40,424 nucleotides of DNA from Phycisphaerae bacterium. Lineage in GTDB: Bacteria > Planctomycetota > Phycisphaerae > Sedimentisphaerales > Anaerohalosphaeraceae. Both the position numbers and the translations under genes were made by a program. The stretch covers positions 1 through 40,424 of the forward strand of contig JAAYCR010000060.1 in assembly GCA_012729675.1 (NCBI GenBank), written 5' to 3'. The notes below the pieces were generated by a model that had not been told where the DNA came from, did no database searches, and worked only from the letters and a program-made list of their open reading frames with translations. This document shows positions 16,362 to 25,292 of this stretch, piece by piece. Positions within the stretch are counted from its first letter, which is position 1. Each line of letters begins with the position of its first letter.

Positions 16362-19166
16362 CTACTGAATCGGCAGAATCGTTACCGGGGCGATGGCCTC
16401 GAGCGGCTCCTTGAGGGCGGCCGCGTCGCCGACGACCACAATCGCCAGGTTGTCAGGGTGGACGATCTTCTGCATGATGCGAATGCAGTCATCCGCCGTG
16501 GCCGTCTCAATGGCCTCAAAGAGCCTTGCAAGGTAGTCGCGGCTGAGGCGCTGCGATTCGATCATCCACAGGTCGCGGGCAATCTGCTGCGGCGTTTCGC
16601 GGTTTCGGGCAAAGCTGCCCAGCAAAAAGCTGCGCGTCTGGTCAAATTCGCTCTCGCTCGGCGGGACAGTTCGAAGGTCGCGCACAAGATCGCCGATGAC
16701 CTCAATCGTTTCAGCGACGGTTTCATTGCGGGTAAAGGTGATGATCTCGAATGTGCCGGCCATCGCCAGCGGCCTGAACCCGCCGTGCGCGGCATAAGTC
16801 AGGCCGCGTTTGACGCGAACCGCATCGTTGAGTCGGCTGTTGAATGAGCCGCCGAAATAATTGCCCGCGATCAGGCTGTAAAAATAATCCGGCTGCTGGC
16901 GGCGGGTAATGCCCAGATGCCCCAGGCGAAGCTGCGCCTGGACGCTGCCGGGACGGTCGATCAGCGTGATCTGCGCCGACTGCGGATCGGGGATATCGGG
17001 AAGCATCAGGCCGACTTCAACCAAATCGGTTCGCCACTGACCCAGATACGTTTGCGCCAGTTCAACCGCCTGCGGCAGAGTGATATCCCCCGCAAAAATC
17101 AGCGTCGCCTGGTCCGGCCGCGCAAACTTGCTCCACCACAGCTTCAATTCGTTCGGCCGAAGCTGCCCAAGCGTTTCCGGCGTGCCATTGACCGGACGGC
17201 TGTACGGATGATCGCCGAAAACAGCTCTGTTAAACCCATTGTCCGCCAGATACGACGGGTCTTGACGGCGGATTTGCAGCGAGGTGATCTCCTGATTGAG
17301 CAGCTTGGCGAATTCCTCGGCATCAAACGCCGGCTCAAGCACCACCTCGGCCATCAACTGCATCCCCCGGTCAACCTGCTCGGTCAGACAGTCCATCGCG
17401 ATGATCGCGGTGTCGTGGTCAGCCTGGCCGGTCAGGCCGATGGCGTAATGTTCAAGCAATCGGGCCAATTCGGCCTCGCTGTGCGTGGTTGTGCCGCGTG
17501 TGAGCATCGCCAGCGTCATCGCCGCGGTGCCGGGAAGCCGCTCCGTCCACGCGCCGCTGCGAAACCCCAGCATTGCCGAGACAAACGGCGTCTCGTGATT
17601 GGAGACTACCAGCACCGTCAGGCCGTTGGGCAGTTCGGCTTCCTCAAACGGCAGGTCAAAGACCGAACTGCCGGAATCCGCAAACGGAGCCGTGTCGGGA
17701 AAGGACGGCGGCCGCACCACACCCTTGCGTCCCGGCGGCGGCGACACCACTTCCGGCTCGGCGGTGATCGGCGCCGCGTCGTCATCGAGCCGCGCGCTGC
17801 GCATACCGTCTTCGTTTCTCTTGATGATAAATCGGAACACGTAGTCTTCCTTGAGCCATGTTTGGGCGACGCGCTGGACATCTTCGGGAGTAACCGCTCG
17901 AATCTCGTCCTGCACGCGATTGATGCGCGACACGTCGCCGACTGTCACCGCGGCGTTTCCCACAAGCTGCGCCTTGTTCTCCACCGTCAGGGTATCGGTG
18001 ACGACACGTTTAAGCAGTTGATTGCGAGCCTTTTCCATCTCGTCCGCTCGAACGCCCTGCGTTTGGATCGCTTCAAGCTCTTCGGCCAGCGCCGCCAGCG
18101 TGGCCTCGTAGTTGTCAGAGGTCGGCGGCAGCGTGGCGCTGATGGAAAACAGCCCGGCCTGCTGGAGATTGTATGTCCAGCTTCCGGCGTCCACCGCCTT
18201 TTGCGTCTCGGCAACCAGCCGGCGATACACACGGCTGCTGTTGCCGCCGCCGAGAATCTCGCTGAGAAAGTCCAGCACCATCTCATCCGGATGACCGGCG
18301 GGAACAGTCCGCCAGACCCGCATCACACGCCCGGCCGGGGCGTTCGCATCGTCGATGACAATCGTGCGGGCGGCGCTGGGCTTTGGCTCTTCTATCGCGA
18401 TGCGCGGCGGTTCGGGGCCGGCGGGAATCCAGCCGAAATACTGCTCGGCCAGTTGCTGTGCGTGTTCGTGTTCCACCGCGCCGACGATAATCAGCGTCGC
18501 GTTGTTCGGCAGATAATGCCGATTCCAGAACGCCCGCAGGTCGGCAACGCTGGTGGCTCTCAGATGGGCGATATTACCGATAGGCATCCAGCGGTAGGGA
18601 TGTTCGGTGAACAATTCGGCAAACACTCTCTTAAACACCGTGCCGTAGGGCTGGTTTTCGCCCATCCGCAATTCCTCTTCGACGACCCTGCGCTCGGTAT
18701 CGACATTCTCCTGATTGATCTTTAAAAACGCCATACGTTCGGCTTCCAGCCACAACGCCAGCTCCAACTCGGCGGCCGGCAGTGTTTGGATATAGACGGT
18801 CTGGTCAAAGCTGGTGTAGGCATTGGTCGTGCCGCCGACTTTTTGTATCAGGTCAAAGTGCTCTTCCGGCCCGACGCGATCGGTGCCGAAAAACATCATG
18901 TGCTCGAACATGTGGGCGTAGCCTTGCCGATCCGGCTGTTCGTCTTTGGAGCCGACTTCGTACCAGACCTGCACCGCCGCAATCGGCGACGAGAAATCTT
19001 CCAGGGTGATCACGCGCATTCCGTTGTCAAGCGTGATCTGGCGATAATCAAACGCCGGAGCGGACACAGGGCCGGTGGTTTCAGAACGGGGACGGTCAAT
19101 GCAGCCGCCAAGAGCCATAACCAGGCTCAGCGACACGGCCAACCAAAGCAACAGTCTGTGTTTCAT
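16362..19166 (-). CDS. M16-family (pitrilysin-like) zinc metallopeptidase lipoprotein, double-length
   Basis: 934 aa. The signal peptide ends in lipobox LGGC (C22), so it is probably a lipoprotein. Two M16 units are fused. The first has the inverted zinc motif HMFEH (H85, E88, H89) and the third ligand in ERRVVEEELR (~E163-E165). The second begins ~510 (ELPNGLTVLVVSNHETPFVSA) and lacks HxxEH, as is normal for the inactive half. It should degrade peptides or misfolded proteins in the cell envelope. The start is ATG 19166. It lies 30 nt after the glyoxalase-II-like gene on the same strand. The substrate is unknown. Confidence 0.93.
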   Translation of the reverse strand: MKHRLLLWLAVSLSLVMALGGCIDRPRSETTGPVSAPAFDYRQITLDNGMRVITLEDFSSPIAAVQVWYEVGSKDEQPDRQGYAHMFEHMMFFGTDRVGPEEHFDLIQKVGGTTNAYTSFDQTVYIQTLPAAELELALWLEAERMAFLKINQENVDTERRVVEEELRMGENQPYGTVFKRVFAELFTEHPYRWMPIGNIAHLRATSVADLRAFWNRHYLPNNATLIIVGAVEHEHAQQLAEQYFGWIPAGPEPPRIAIEEPKPSAARTIVIDDANAPAGRVMRVWRTVPAGHPDEMVLDFLSEILGGGNSSRVYRRLVAETQKAVDAGSWTYNLQQAGLFSISATLPPTSDNYEATLAALAEELEAIQTQGVRADEMEKARNQLLKRVVTDTLTVENKAQLVGNAAVTVGDVSRINRVQDEIRAVTPEDVQRVAQTWLKEDYVFRFIIKRNEDGMRSARLDDDAAPITAEPEVVSPPPGRKGVVRPPSFPDTAPFADSGSSVFDLPFEEAELPNGLTVLVVSNHETPFVSAMLGFRSGAWTERLPGTAAMTLAMLTRGTTTHSEAELARLLEHYAIGLTGQADHDTAIIAMDCLTEQVDRGMQLMAEVVLEPAFDAEEFAKLLNQEITSLQIRRQDPSYLADNGFNRAVFGDHPYSRPVNGTPETLGQLRPNELKLWWSKFARPDQATLIFAGDITLPQAVELAQTYLGQWRTDLVEVGLMLPDIPDPQSAQITLIDRPGSVQAQLRLGHLGITRRQQPDYFYSLIAGNYFGGSFNSRLNDAVRVKRGLTYAAHGGFRPLAMAGTFEIITFTRNETVAETIEVIGDLVRDLRTVPPSESEFDQTRSFLLGSFARNRETPQQIARDLWMIESQRLSRDYLARLFEAIETATADDCIRIMQKIVHPDNLAIVVVGDAAALKEPLEAIAPVTILPIQ

Positions 19167-19196
19167 TTGTTCTCTTTCGATTGCAGGTTAAAAATG

Positions 19197-19940
19197 TTAA
19201 AAACAATCTTTTCGCCGACGCAGTTCCGCAAAAACCGCCACCGGGTCGTCCAGACCGATAGCCTTTCGGATGGACGGCTGGTCAACCCGTAAAAAAGGAT
19301 TGCACTGTTTTTCCTGCCCCAGCGTTGTCGGCACAAACTCCTTTTGTGTACGCACAAACCGGAGCATTTGTTTGAGGGCAGCGTTGTCCGGCTCAAGGGT
19401 CAGGGCAAATCGCACATTTTCCTCGGTGTAATTGTGGCCGGGACAGAGCCGCGTCTGGTCCGGCAGAGCGGCCAGCCGCTGCAGCGAGCGGTACATCGTC
19501 TCGGCCGAGCCTTCAAACAGCCGCCCGCAGCCGCAGGCAAACAACGTATCGCCGGCATACAACACGGGCGATTCGGCAGGACACATGCAGTAATAACAGA
19601 CGCCGGTGGTCGTGTGGCCGGGGGCGGCCATGACGGTAATCGTCCAGTCGGCCAATACAAGCGAATCTCCATCCTCAACAACAGTATCCGTGCCGTCGAT
19701 GCGTTTCGAATCGGGGCTATAGACCTTACAGTCCCATCTCTTTTGCAACGCCGCCACGCCGCCGATATGGTCGGCGTGATGATGCGTCACCAGAATATGC
19801 GTCAGTTCGAGCTTTTTTTTCGCCAGTGCCGCCGTCACGCAGGCGGCCTCCGAAGGATCGACGCCCCAGCACTGCCCGGCGCTGTACGGGTGCAGATAAA
19901 CCCAATTATCCCAATTCGCATGGACGGCAACGATGCTCAT
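19197..19940 (-). CDS. Metallo-beta-lactamase-fold hydrolase, glyoxalase II-like
   Basis: 247 aa from ATG 19940; an upstream in-frame TTG at 19970 is less likely because the domain starts at MSIVAVHANWDNWVYL. The zinc motif THHHADH is at residues 52-58 (H53, H55, D57, H58), followed by APGHTTTGVCYY, YAGDTLFACGCGRLFEGSAE and LCPGHNYTEENVRFAL, which follow the hydroxyacylglutathione hydrolase (GloB) order. The C-terminal QEKQCNPFLRVDQPSIRKAIG resembles the GloB tail. It probably hydrolyses thioesters such as S-lactoyl adducts in the cytoplasm. A terminator-like hairpin separates it from secDF, so it may have its own promoter. Confidence 0.85.
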   Translation of the reverse strand: MSIVAVHANWDNWVYLHPYSAGQCWGVDPSEAACVTAALAKKKLELTHILVTHHHADHIGGVAALQKRWDCKVYSPDSKRIDGTDTVVEDGDSLVLADWTITVMAAPGHTTTGVCYYCMCPAESPVLYAGDTLFACGCGRLFEGSAETMYRSLQRLAALPDQTRLCPGHNYTEENVRFALTLEPDNAALKQMLRFVRTQKEFVPTTLGQEKQCNPFLRVDQPSIRKAIGLDDPVAVFAELRRRKDCF

Positions 19941-19974
19941 AAGCAGCAGTCTAATCTCTTTTTGCGGCAAAGAA

Positions 19975-20012
19975 AAGGCCGGTCGAAAAAAAATTCCGCC
20001 CGGCCTTATTTT
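19975..20012 (-). terminator. Terminator candidate after secDF
   Basis: An 8-bp stem AAGGCCGG (19975-19982) / CCGGCCTT (20000-20007) with a 17-nt loop. On the minus strand it is followed by TTCTTT and on the plus strand by ATTTTT. It lies about 25 nt after the secDF stop codon. Confidence 0.55.
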
Positions 20013-20030
20013 TACCGTACATCGTAATCG

Positions 20031-23000
20031 TTATTTATGGTCGTTTTTCGGCGCGCCGATCAGCAGAATCGGCGAGGCAATCGCAATCGACGAATACGTA
20101 CCGACCGCGATCCCGACCAGCATCGCAAACGTAAACCCGCGAAGGCCTTCGCCGCCCCAGATGTACATAACCAATACGACGATAAAGGTCGTCAGCGAGG
20201 TCAGCAGCGTCCGGCTAAGCGTCTGGTTGATGCTGTCGGTTATTAGCGTCGGCGTCAGCGTCGCCGACTTGCCGCGATTTTCGCGGATGCGGTCAAACAC
20301 GACGATGGTGTCGTTGAGCGAGTAACCGATGATCGTCAAAAACGCCGCGATCATTTCAAGATTGATCTTGAAATCGCCGATCAACAGGGCATTGCCCAGC
20401 GGCCTGTTTGCAATATAGGTACAGGCCGTGATGATGCCCAGCGTGATGCAGACGTCGTGCACCAGGGCCACGATGGCCGTGATGCCGAACCGCACCGAGC
20501 CGAACCGCACCCAGATGTAGCCGACGATACCGATCAGCGACAGAATAATCGCCTTCCGCGCCTGCTGTTTGGCCTTGGTGCCGATGGACGGGTCGATCTG
20601 CGTGACGCGCGACAGCGATGTTTCCAGCGTCGCGGCGTTGACCAGTTTGGTGCGTTCGTTGCTGACGAACCGCTCCCATTCATTGTCGTCCAGTTCGCGA
20701 TACCCCGCTTCCGGGTGTACGCTGACAAAGACAAATTGTGTCAGGCGTTCGGTGGGCGCCGGTTCGAGCAGCGTTTCGTCCAAAATATCATAGCGGTACC
20801 ACGCCAGATCCTGCATGTCAGGCTTGAACCGAATATCGCGGATGCGGGCATCTAGTTCGCGCGCCTCGACAGGGTTGCTCAGCGTGCAGATGAATTTGAC
20901 CCCTCCCAGGTAGTCGGCCAGCAAGGCCGCTTCGTCGGAGTCGGGCAGGATGCGTTCTTCGGCGACGATCTCAATGCCGAGATTTTCCCGCACAAACAGA
21001 TAATCCTTGAACGCCTCGCGTACCGCCTCACTGACGATTTCATGCACGACCGGTTCGCCGACAACTGCATCCTCGCTGAAGGCCTCTTCAAGAACCTCCC
21101 GCACCGCGGCCACGTTAAACCGAGTGGTGGACACTTCAAAGACCCCGTCGCCTTTGGCCGTCACTGTCAGGCCGTCCAGCCGCTGGCCGGTTTTCTCGCT
21201 GGCCTGACGTATCCGAGCCAGCACACTGTCAACCACCGGCGCCGCCTCGGGATCAAACGTCACCAGCGCAGTGGTGATATTGGTCTCGGTCGTAAAGATT
21301 TCAAACTGTCGCCCCGAGGTTCCCACTTCATTGACCCGCGCCGCGGCCAGCGCCATATTCCCGATCGAGCTTGCATACTCGCTGAAGCCTCGCTGTACCG
21401 AAGCGCGATCATTGTACGGCGACCCTTCTTTCAGGTCGATCTGCACGCTCGTGCCGCCGGTAAATTCGATGTCGTATTTGCTGTTGGTCGCCTCATCCCG
21501 CAGGAAGAACACGCCCAGACCGCCGATGACCAGTACCGCCGAAATGCCCATAAATATCGGCCGCAGTGCCATCCAGTTGATCGAGACATTTTGGAACATC
21601 CCGAACATCGGCAGCGGCCCTGTCAGCAGGCGCGTTCCGGTCAAAAAGTCAAAGACGACGCGCGTCACAAACAGCGCCGTAAACATACTGGCCAGAATAC
21701 CGAGCATCAGCACAATGGCAAAGCCTTTGATCTCTTCCGACGCGGCCAGATACAAAATGGCCGCCACGCCGAAGGTCGTTACGTTGGAGTCAAAAATCGT
21801 ACTGAACGCCCGCGCGTAGCCGTTGGAGATCGCCGAGCGAATCGTCGAGCCGCGTTTCTGCTCTTCGCGGATGCGCTCGTAAATCAGCACGTTGGCGTCC
21901 ACGCTCATACCAATCGTCAGAATCAACCCCGCGATGCCCGGCAAGGTGAACGTCGATTGCCGCATCGCCATCACGCCGAGTACGAACAGAATGTTCAGCA
22001 TCAGCGCCATATCGGCAATCGCCCCGGCCAGCATATAATAGACCAGCATAATGGCCGCCACCGCCGCCAGACCGATCAGCCCGGCGCGAATTCCCTGACG
22101 CAGGTTGTCGGCGCCGAGGGTCGCCCCGATAGTGCGTTCCGAGATCGGCACTTCGCTCAGCCGCGCCGGGAACGAACCGGCGTTGAGCTTGTTGACCATA
22201 TCATCGACTTCGGTCTGAGTGAACCGACCGGTAATGACGCCTTGCGAACGGATGGCGCTTTCGATATTCGGCGCCGAAATGGCACGGTCGTCCAGCAGGA
22301 TGCACAGCGGCCGCCCGATGTTGGTGCTGGTCAACCGGTGAAACAGGCCGGCGGCTGTTTCGTCAAAGGTAAAGACGATGACGCGGCGTCCCTGCTCATT
22401 GATGGTCGGATAGGCACGGCGGAGTTTCCACTGCCGCTCACCCCGTTGCAGCATCGATTCATTGGGCTGATTGGAGGCCAGGACATAGGATTTGTCACCG
22501 AATATACCGACGATGCCCAACCCTTCGTGCCAGGCCTGGGGGTTTTCAATCTCAACCCACACATAGCGGCTGTCGGAGGCCTGCTTGGGGCCTTTGGTCC
22601 CCAGTGCTTCGCGATAGGCCAGGAGTTCTTCGCGATTCCCTTCTTCCCCCGTCGGCAGGATGCGAAATTCCAGAACGCCGGCGCCTTTGAGCATTCGCTT
22701 GAGGTCTTCCGGGTCGTCCAGCCGTCCGCCGACGACGTTGTAAGCGTCATACGCAGCGACCACCGCCTCGATTTTATCCGCCCGGCCGGGGAATTGGGCC
22801 TTCAACTCGTCGAACATGGCCCGGCGACTGGCCGAGCCTGATGGCATATCCAGAACGTCGCGCATCTGGTCGATGTTCAGGTTCAGCGTTTGCAGGTTCC
22901 GCACCGCGTTGTTCCAGCGTGCGTTCAGGCCGTCCTGCGGGCGGGCCAGTTCATCGACAATCGGCGACCAGCGCTGATACAGCGAGATGTAGTCGTCGAT

Positions 23001-23726
23001 CAGGTCTCTCGCCTCGATTTGTCGGGGGCTAAGAGCGCCCTCTATGACAATATCAGTATCGAGGACAACTTTGGTGATGTAGGCTTCAATTTCTTCACGC
23101 TGCTTTTCCCCTTCCAGTCTGGCCCACTGGAGGATGTTGGATTGCATCGCCTCGTAGTCCAGTCCAACCGTCTCAAACTGTTCCCGCAGCGTCTCCATTT
23201 CGGCGGACAACGTATCACGCATCTCCTGATGCTGCTTGCGAAGATCGAAAATTTCGGCCATCGATTGCACCGTTTCCAGACGTTCCGGATTGCCGCGGGC
23301 GAAGGCCTCAAACTGCTGTTGTCGAGCCGCCGGTTCAAGATTCAGCGTCTGCCGGACGCGCATCAGGTTGATGTTTTCCTCTTCCAGCGTCATCAGCGCC
23401 GTTTCATACGCCTCGCGACGCCGCTGGGTGTCGGCGCTGGCCAGCGGCAGACGGATCTCAATCCGTGTATCGCCCTGCGGACGCATCTCAATATTGGCCA
23501 CGCTGGTCGGATCCACGCGCCGCAGCAAAATCGGGATCATGTTTTGGGCCAGCCCCCTGCGCTCCTGCCGCTCCAGTCCCGTCACGTCGATCTCATAGAC
23601 CAGACTGGTACCGCCGGCCAAATCCAGACCCAGCTTGAGTTTCTCGTGCGGCGGATACACATATATCGCCGAGACAACGATCACGATAAGAATTAAAACG
23701 ATCTTCCAGATGAGGTCTTTAGGCAT
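20031..23726 (-). CDS. secDF: Fused protein translocase SecDF
   Basis: 1231 aa from ATG 23726; an in-frame upstream start at 23822 is unlikely because it would overlap YajC. It pulls exported proteins across the inner membrane using the proton gradient. SecD part: first helix ~5-22, KLGLDLAGGTSLVYEID, periplasmic region with GRPLCILLDDRAISAPNI, then a helix bundle ~540-690 (GIAGLILTIGMSVDANVLIYERI). SecF part: helix ~725-742, YDIEFTGGTSVQIDL, then ~1055-1231 with VALVHDVCITLGI and IIGYSLNDTIVVFDRIRENRG. It is far longer than a typical fusion (~750 aa) because of a charged, partly coiled-coil insert in SecD (~90-290) and a large soluble region between the SecF first helix and its bundle (~770-1050). 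It follows yajC by 46 nt. Confidence 0.96.
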   Translation of the reverse strand: MPKDLIWKIVLILIVIVVSAIYVYPPHEKLKLGLDLAGGTSLVYEIDVTGLERQERRGLAQNMIPILLRRVDPTSVANIEMRPQGDTRIEIRLPLASADTQRRREAYETALMTLEEENINLMRVRQTLNLEPAARQQQFEAFARGNPERLETVQSMAEIFDLRKQHQEMRDTLSAEMETLREQFETVGLDYEAMQSNILQWARLEGEKQREEIEAYITKVVLDTDIVIEGALSPRQIEARDLIDDYISLYQRWSPIVDELARPQDGLNARWNNAVRNLQTLNLNIDQMRDVLDMPSGSASRRAMFDELKAQFPGRADKIEAVVAAYDAYNVVGGRLDDPEDLKRMLKGAGVLEFRILPTGEEGNREELLAYREALGTKGPKQASDSRYVWVEIENPQAWHEGLGIVGIFGDKSYVLASNQPNESMLQRGERQWKLRRAYPTINEQGRRVIVFTFDETAAGLFHRLTSTNIGRPLCILLDDRAISAPNIESAIRSQGVITGRFTQTEVDDMVNKLNAGSFPARLSEVPISERTIGATLGADNLRQGIRAGLIGLAAVAAIMLVYYMLAGAIADMALMLNILFVLGVMAMRQSTFTLPGIAGLILTIGMSVDANVLIYERIREEQKRGSTIRSAISNGYARAFSTIFDSNVTTFGVAAILYLAASEEIKGFAIVLMLGILASMFTALFVTRVVFDFLTGTRLLTGPLPMFGMFQNVSINWMALRPIFMGISAVLVIGGLGVFFLRDEATNSKYDIEFTGGTSVQIDLKEGSPYNDRASVQRGFSEYASSIGNMALAAARVNEVGTSGRQFEIFTTETNITTALVTFDPEAAPVVDSVLARIRQASEKTGQRLDGLTVTAKGDGVFEVSTTRFNVAAVREVLEEAFSEDAVVGEPVVHEIVSEAVREAFKDYLFVRENLGIEIVAEERILPDSDEAALLADYLGGVKFICTLSNPVEARELDARIRDIRFKPDMQDLAWYRYDILDETLLEPAPTERLTQFVFVSVHPEAGYRELDDNEWERFVSNERTKLVNAATLETSLSRVTQIDPSIGTKAKQQARKAIILSLIGIVGYIWVRFGSVRFGITAIVALVHDVCITLGIITACTYIANRPLGNALLIGDFKINLEMIAAFLTIIGYSLNDTIVVFDRIRENRGKSATLTPTLITDSINQTLSRTLLTSLTTFIVVLVMYIWGGEGLRGFTFAMLVGIAVGTYSSIAIASPILLIGAPKNDHK

Positions 23727-23772
23727 AATTTCGTTTCCGTAAAAAATTAAGCTTGCAAGTGGTTCGATTTGT

Positions 23773-24156
23773 TTATTCGGTTTTACCTTCGCCCAGCACC
23801 GTCGCGACCGCCGAGGGCACAATGCGCATCTTGGTATTCGTGGCTTCGTCGATCTTCAGGACGATCTCGTCATCCCGCACGTCCAGTACGGTGCCCAGAA
23901 TCCCGCCGATAGTCCGCACCCGGTCGTTCTTTTTCAGAGCCGCGACCATCTGTTTATGCTGCTGCTGTTTCTTTTTCGGGCCGCGGAACATAATCAGGAA
24001 AATATAGACACCCAGCACGATGAACATGACGAGCATCAAAGGGTTTTGCGGCGGCGGCCCGGGCTCTTCCGGCTTCACTGGCGCACCATTTTCCTGCGTT
24101 GTCGTTGTGGTTGGCGCCGGAGCGTCTTCCATTGTAATAATAGTGTCTTCGTTCAT
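23773..24156 (-). CDS. yajC: Preprotein translocase subunit YajC
   Basis: 127 aa. A Thr/Pro-rich N-terminus (~1-38) precedes one helix (NPLMLVMFIVLGVYIFLIMF, ~39-58), then RGPKKKQQQHKQMVAALKKNDRV and a small beta domain (RTIGGILGTVLDVRDDEIVLKI). That is the classic YajC layout, with an unusually long N-terminal extension. The start ATG 24156 overlaps the tgt stop by ATGA, so translation is probably coupled. It partners with SecDF, encoded next. Confidence 0.94.
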   Translation of the reverse strand: MNEDTIITMEDAPAPTTTTTQENGAPVKPEEPGPPPQNPLMLVMFIVLGVYIFLIMFRGPKKKQQQHKQMVAALKKNDRVRTIGGILGTVLDVRDDEIVLKIDEATNTKMRIVPSAVATVLGEGKTE

Positions 24157-25292
24157 TGGGTCATCCCTTCGGTCGTCAGTTCAACTTCATTTTTATGTTT
24201 TTCGACAAAGGCCGAAGCCCAAGTGTCGAACGTTTCCTGTTCAATCTCTGTTCGTATCGTCTGCATCAGACGCTGATAATAACTAATATTGTGCAGCGAC
24301 GCCAAAATCGGTCCGAGCATCTCGCCGACATTGAAAAAATGCCGGATCGCGCCGCGGCCAAACATCCGGCAGGCCGGACACGGACACCCGGCCTCAATCG
24401 GTCCGGTGTCGCGGGCATAGACGCTGTTTCGCAGCCGCATCGGCCCGTCGTCCGTAAACGCAAAGGCGTTGCGTCCGTTTCGCGTCGGCAGCACGCAGTC
24501 GAACATATCCACGCCCGCCCGCACCGCCTCGACAAGATCGACCGGCATCCCCACGCCCATCAGGTAGCGGGGTTTATTCGCCGGCAGCAGCGGGGCCGTA
24601 TGCCGCACCGTGGCAACCATCGCGTCGTGCCCCTCGCCGACGCTCAAGCCGCCGATGGCATACCCGTCAAAGTCCATCGGAATCAGGGCCTCACTGCACC
24701 GGCTTCGCAACGTCAAATCCACGCCGCCCTGAACAATCCCGAACAGCATCTGCCGCTCGTTGGCGTGGGCGTCTTTGCACTGCTGCGCCCACCGGATCGT
24801 CCGGGCAACCGCTTTTTCAAGCCGCTCCTGCGGACACGGCCACGGCGTACACTCATCAAAACACATAATAATGTCTGCGCCCAGTCGATTTTGCGTATGC
24901 GTGGCGATTTCGGCGTTCAGGAAAATCTTAGCCCCGTCTATATGACTGGCAAATTCGACGCCGTCATCGCCGATACGGTTCAGTGTACTGAGCGAAAATA
25001 CCTGATAGCCGCCGCTGTCGGTCAAAATCGGACCGTCCCACCCCATCAGCCCGTGCAGGTCGCCCAGCGCTTCGACCGTCTCGACGCCCGGACGCATCAG
25101 CAGGTGATACGTGTTGGCCAAAATAATCTGCGAGCCGGTATCGTGAATCTGCTGCGGCGTCAGTCCCTTAACCGAGCCGCGCGTCCCGACCGGCATAAAC
25201 GCCGGCGTCTCCACCGCGCCATGCGGGGTGGTCAGGCGTCCGCGACGGGCGGCGATGGTTCGGTCCTGTTTGAGCAGTTCAAATCGTTTCAT
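24153..25292 (-). CDS. tgt: Queuine tRNA-ribosyltransferase
   Basis: 379 aa, the usual length. It exchanges guanine-34 for preQ1/queuine in tRNAs with GUN anticodons. Visible motifs: PAFMPVGTRGSVKGLTP, LTDSGGYQVFSL (D92, general acid/base), GIVQGG, IGGLSVGE, MFDCVLPTRNGRNA (nucleophile D265), and the zinc site CPCPACRMF followed by a downstream His in LLASLHN-type position (ILASLHNISYYQRLM). It overlaps the SpoIID-like gene upstream and yajC downstream by 4 bp each; tgt-yajC-secDF is a very common order in bacteria. Confidence 0.97.
   Translation of the reverse strand: MKRFELLKQDRTIAARRGRLTTPHGAVETPAFMPVGTRGSVKGLTPQQIHDTGSQIILANTYHLLMRPGVETVEALGDLHGLMGWDGPILTDSGGYQVFSLSTLNRIGDDGVEFASHIDGAKIFLNAEIATHTQNRLGADIIMCFDECTPWPCPQERLEKAVARTIRWAQQCKDAHANERQMLFGIVQGGVDLTLRSRCSEALIPMDFDGYAIGGLSVGEGHDAMVATVRHTAPLLPANKPRYLMGVGMPVDLVEAVRAGVDMFDCVLPTRNGRNAFAFTDDGPMRLRNSVYARDTGPIEAGCPCPACRMFGRGAIRHFFNVGEMLGPILASLHNISYYQRLMQTIRTEIEQETFDTWASAFVEKHKNEVELTTEGMTQ

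Noticed and set aside
16917-18725. 602-codon open frame opposite the M16 peptidase
   Set aside because: Mirror of a well-supported gene; no recognisable protein features or ribosome-binding site.
21042-22841. 599-codon open frame opposite secDF
   Set aside because: Same reason; low-complexity Arg/His/Gln composition typical of an antisense frame.
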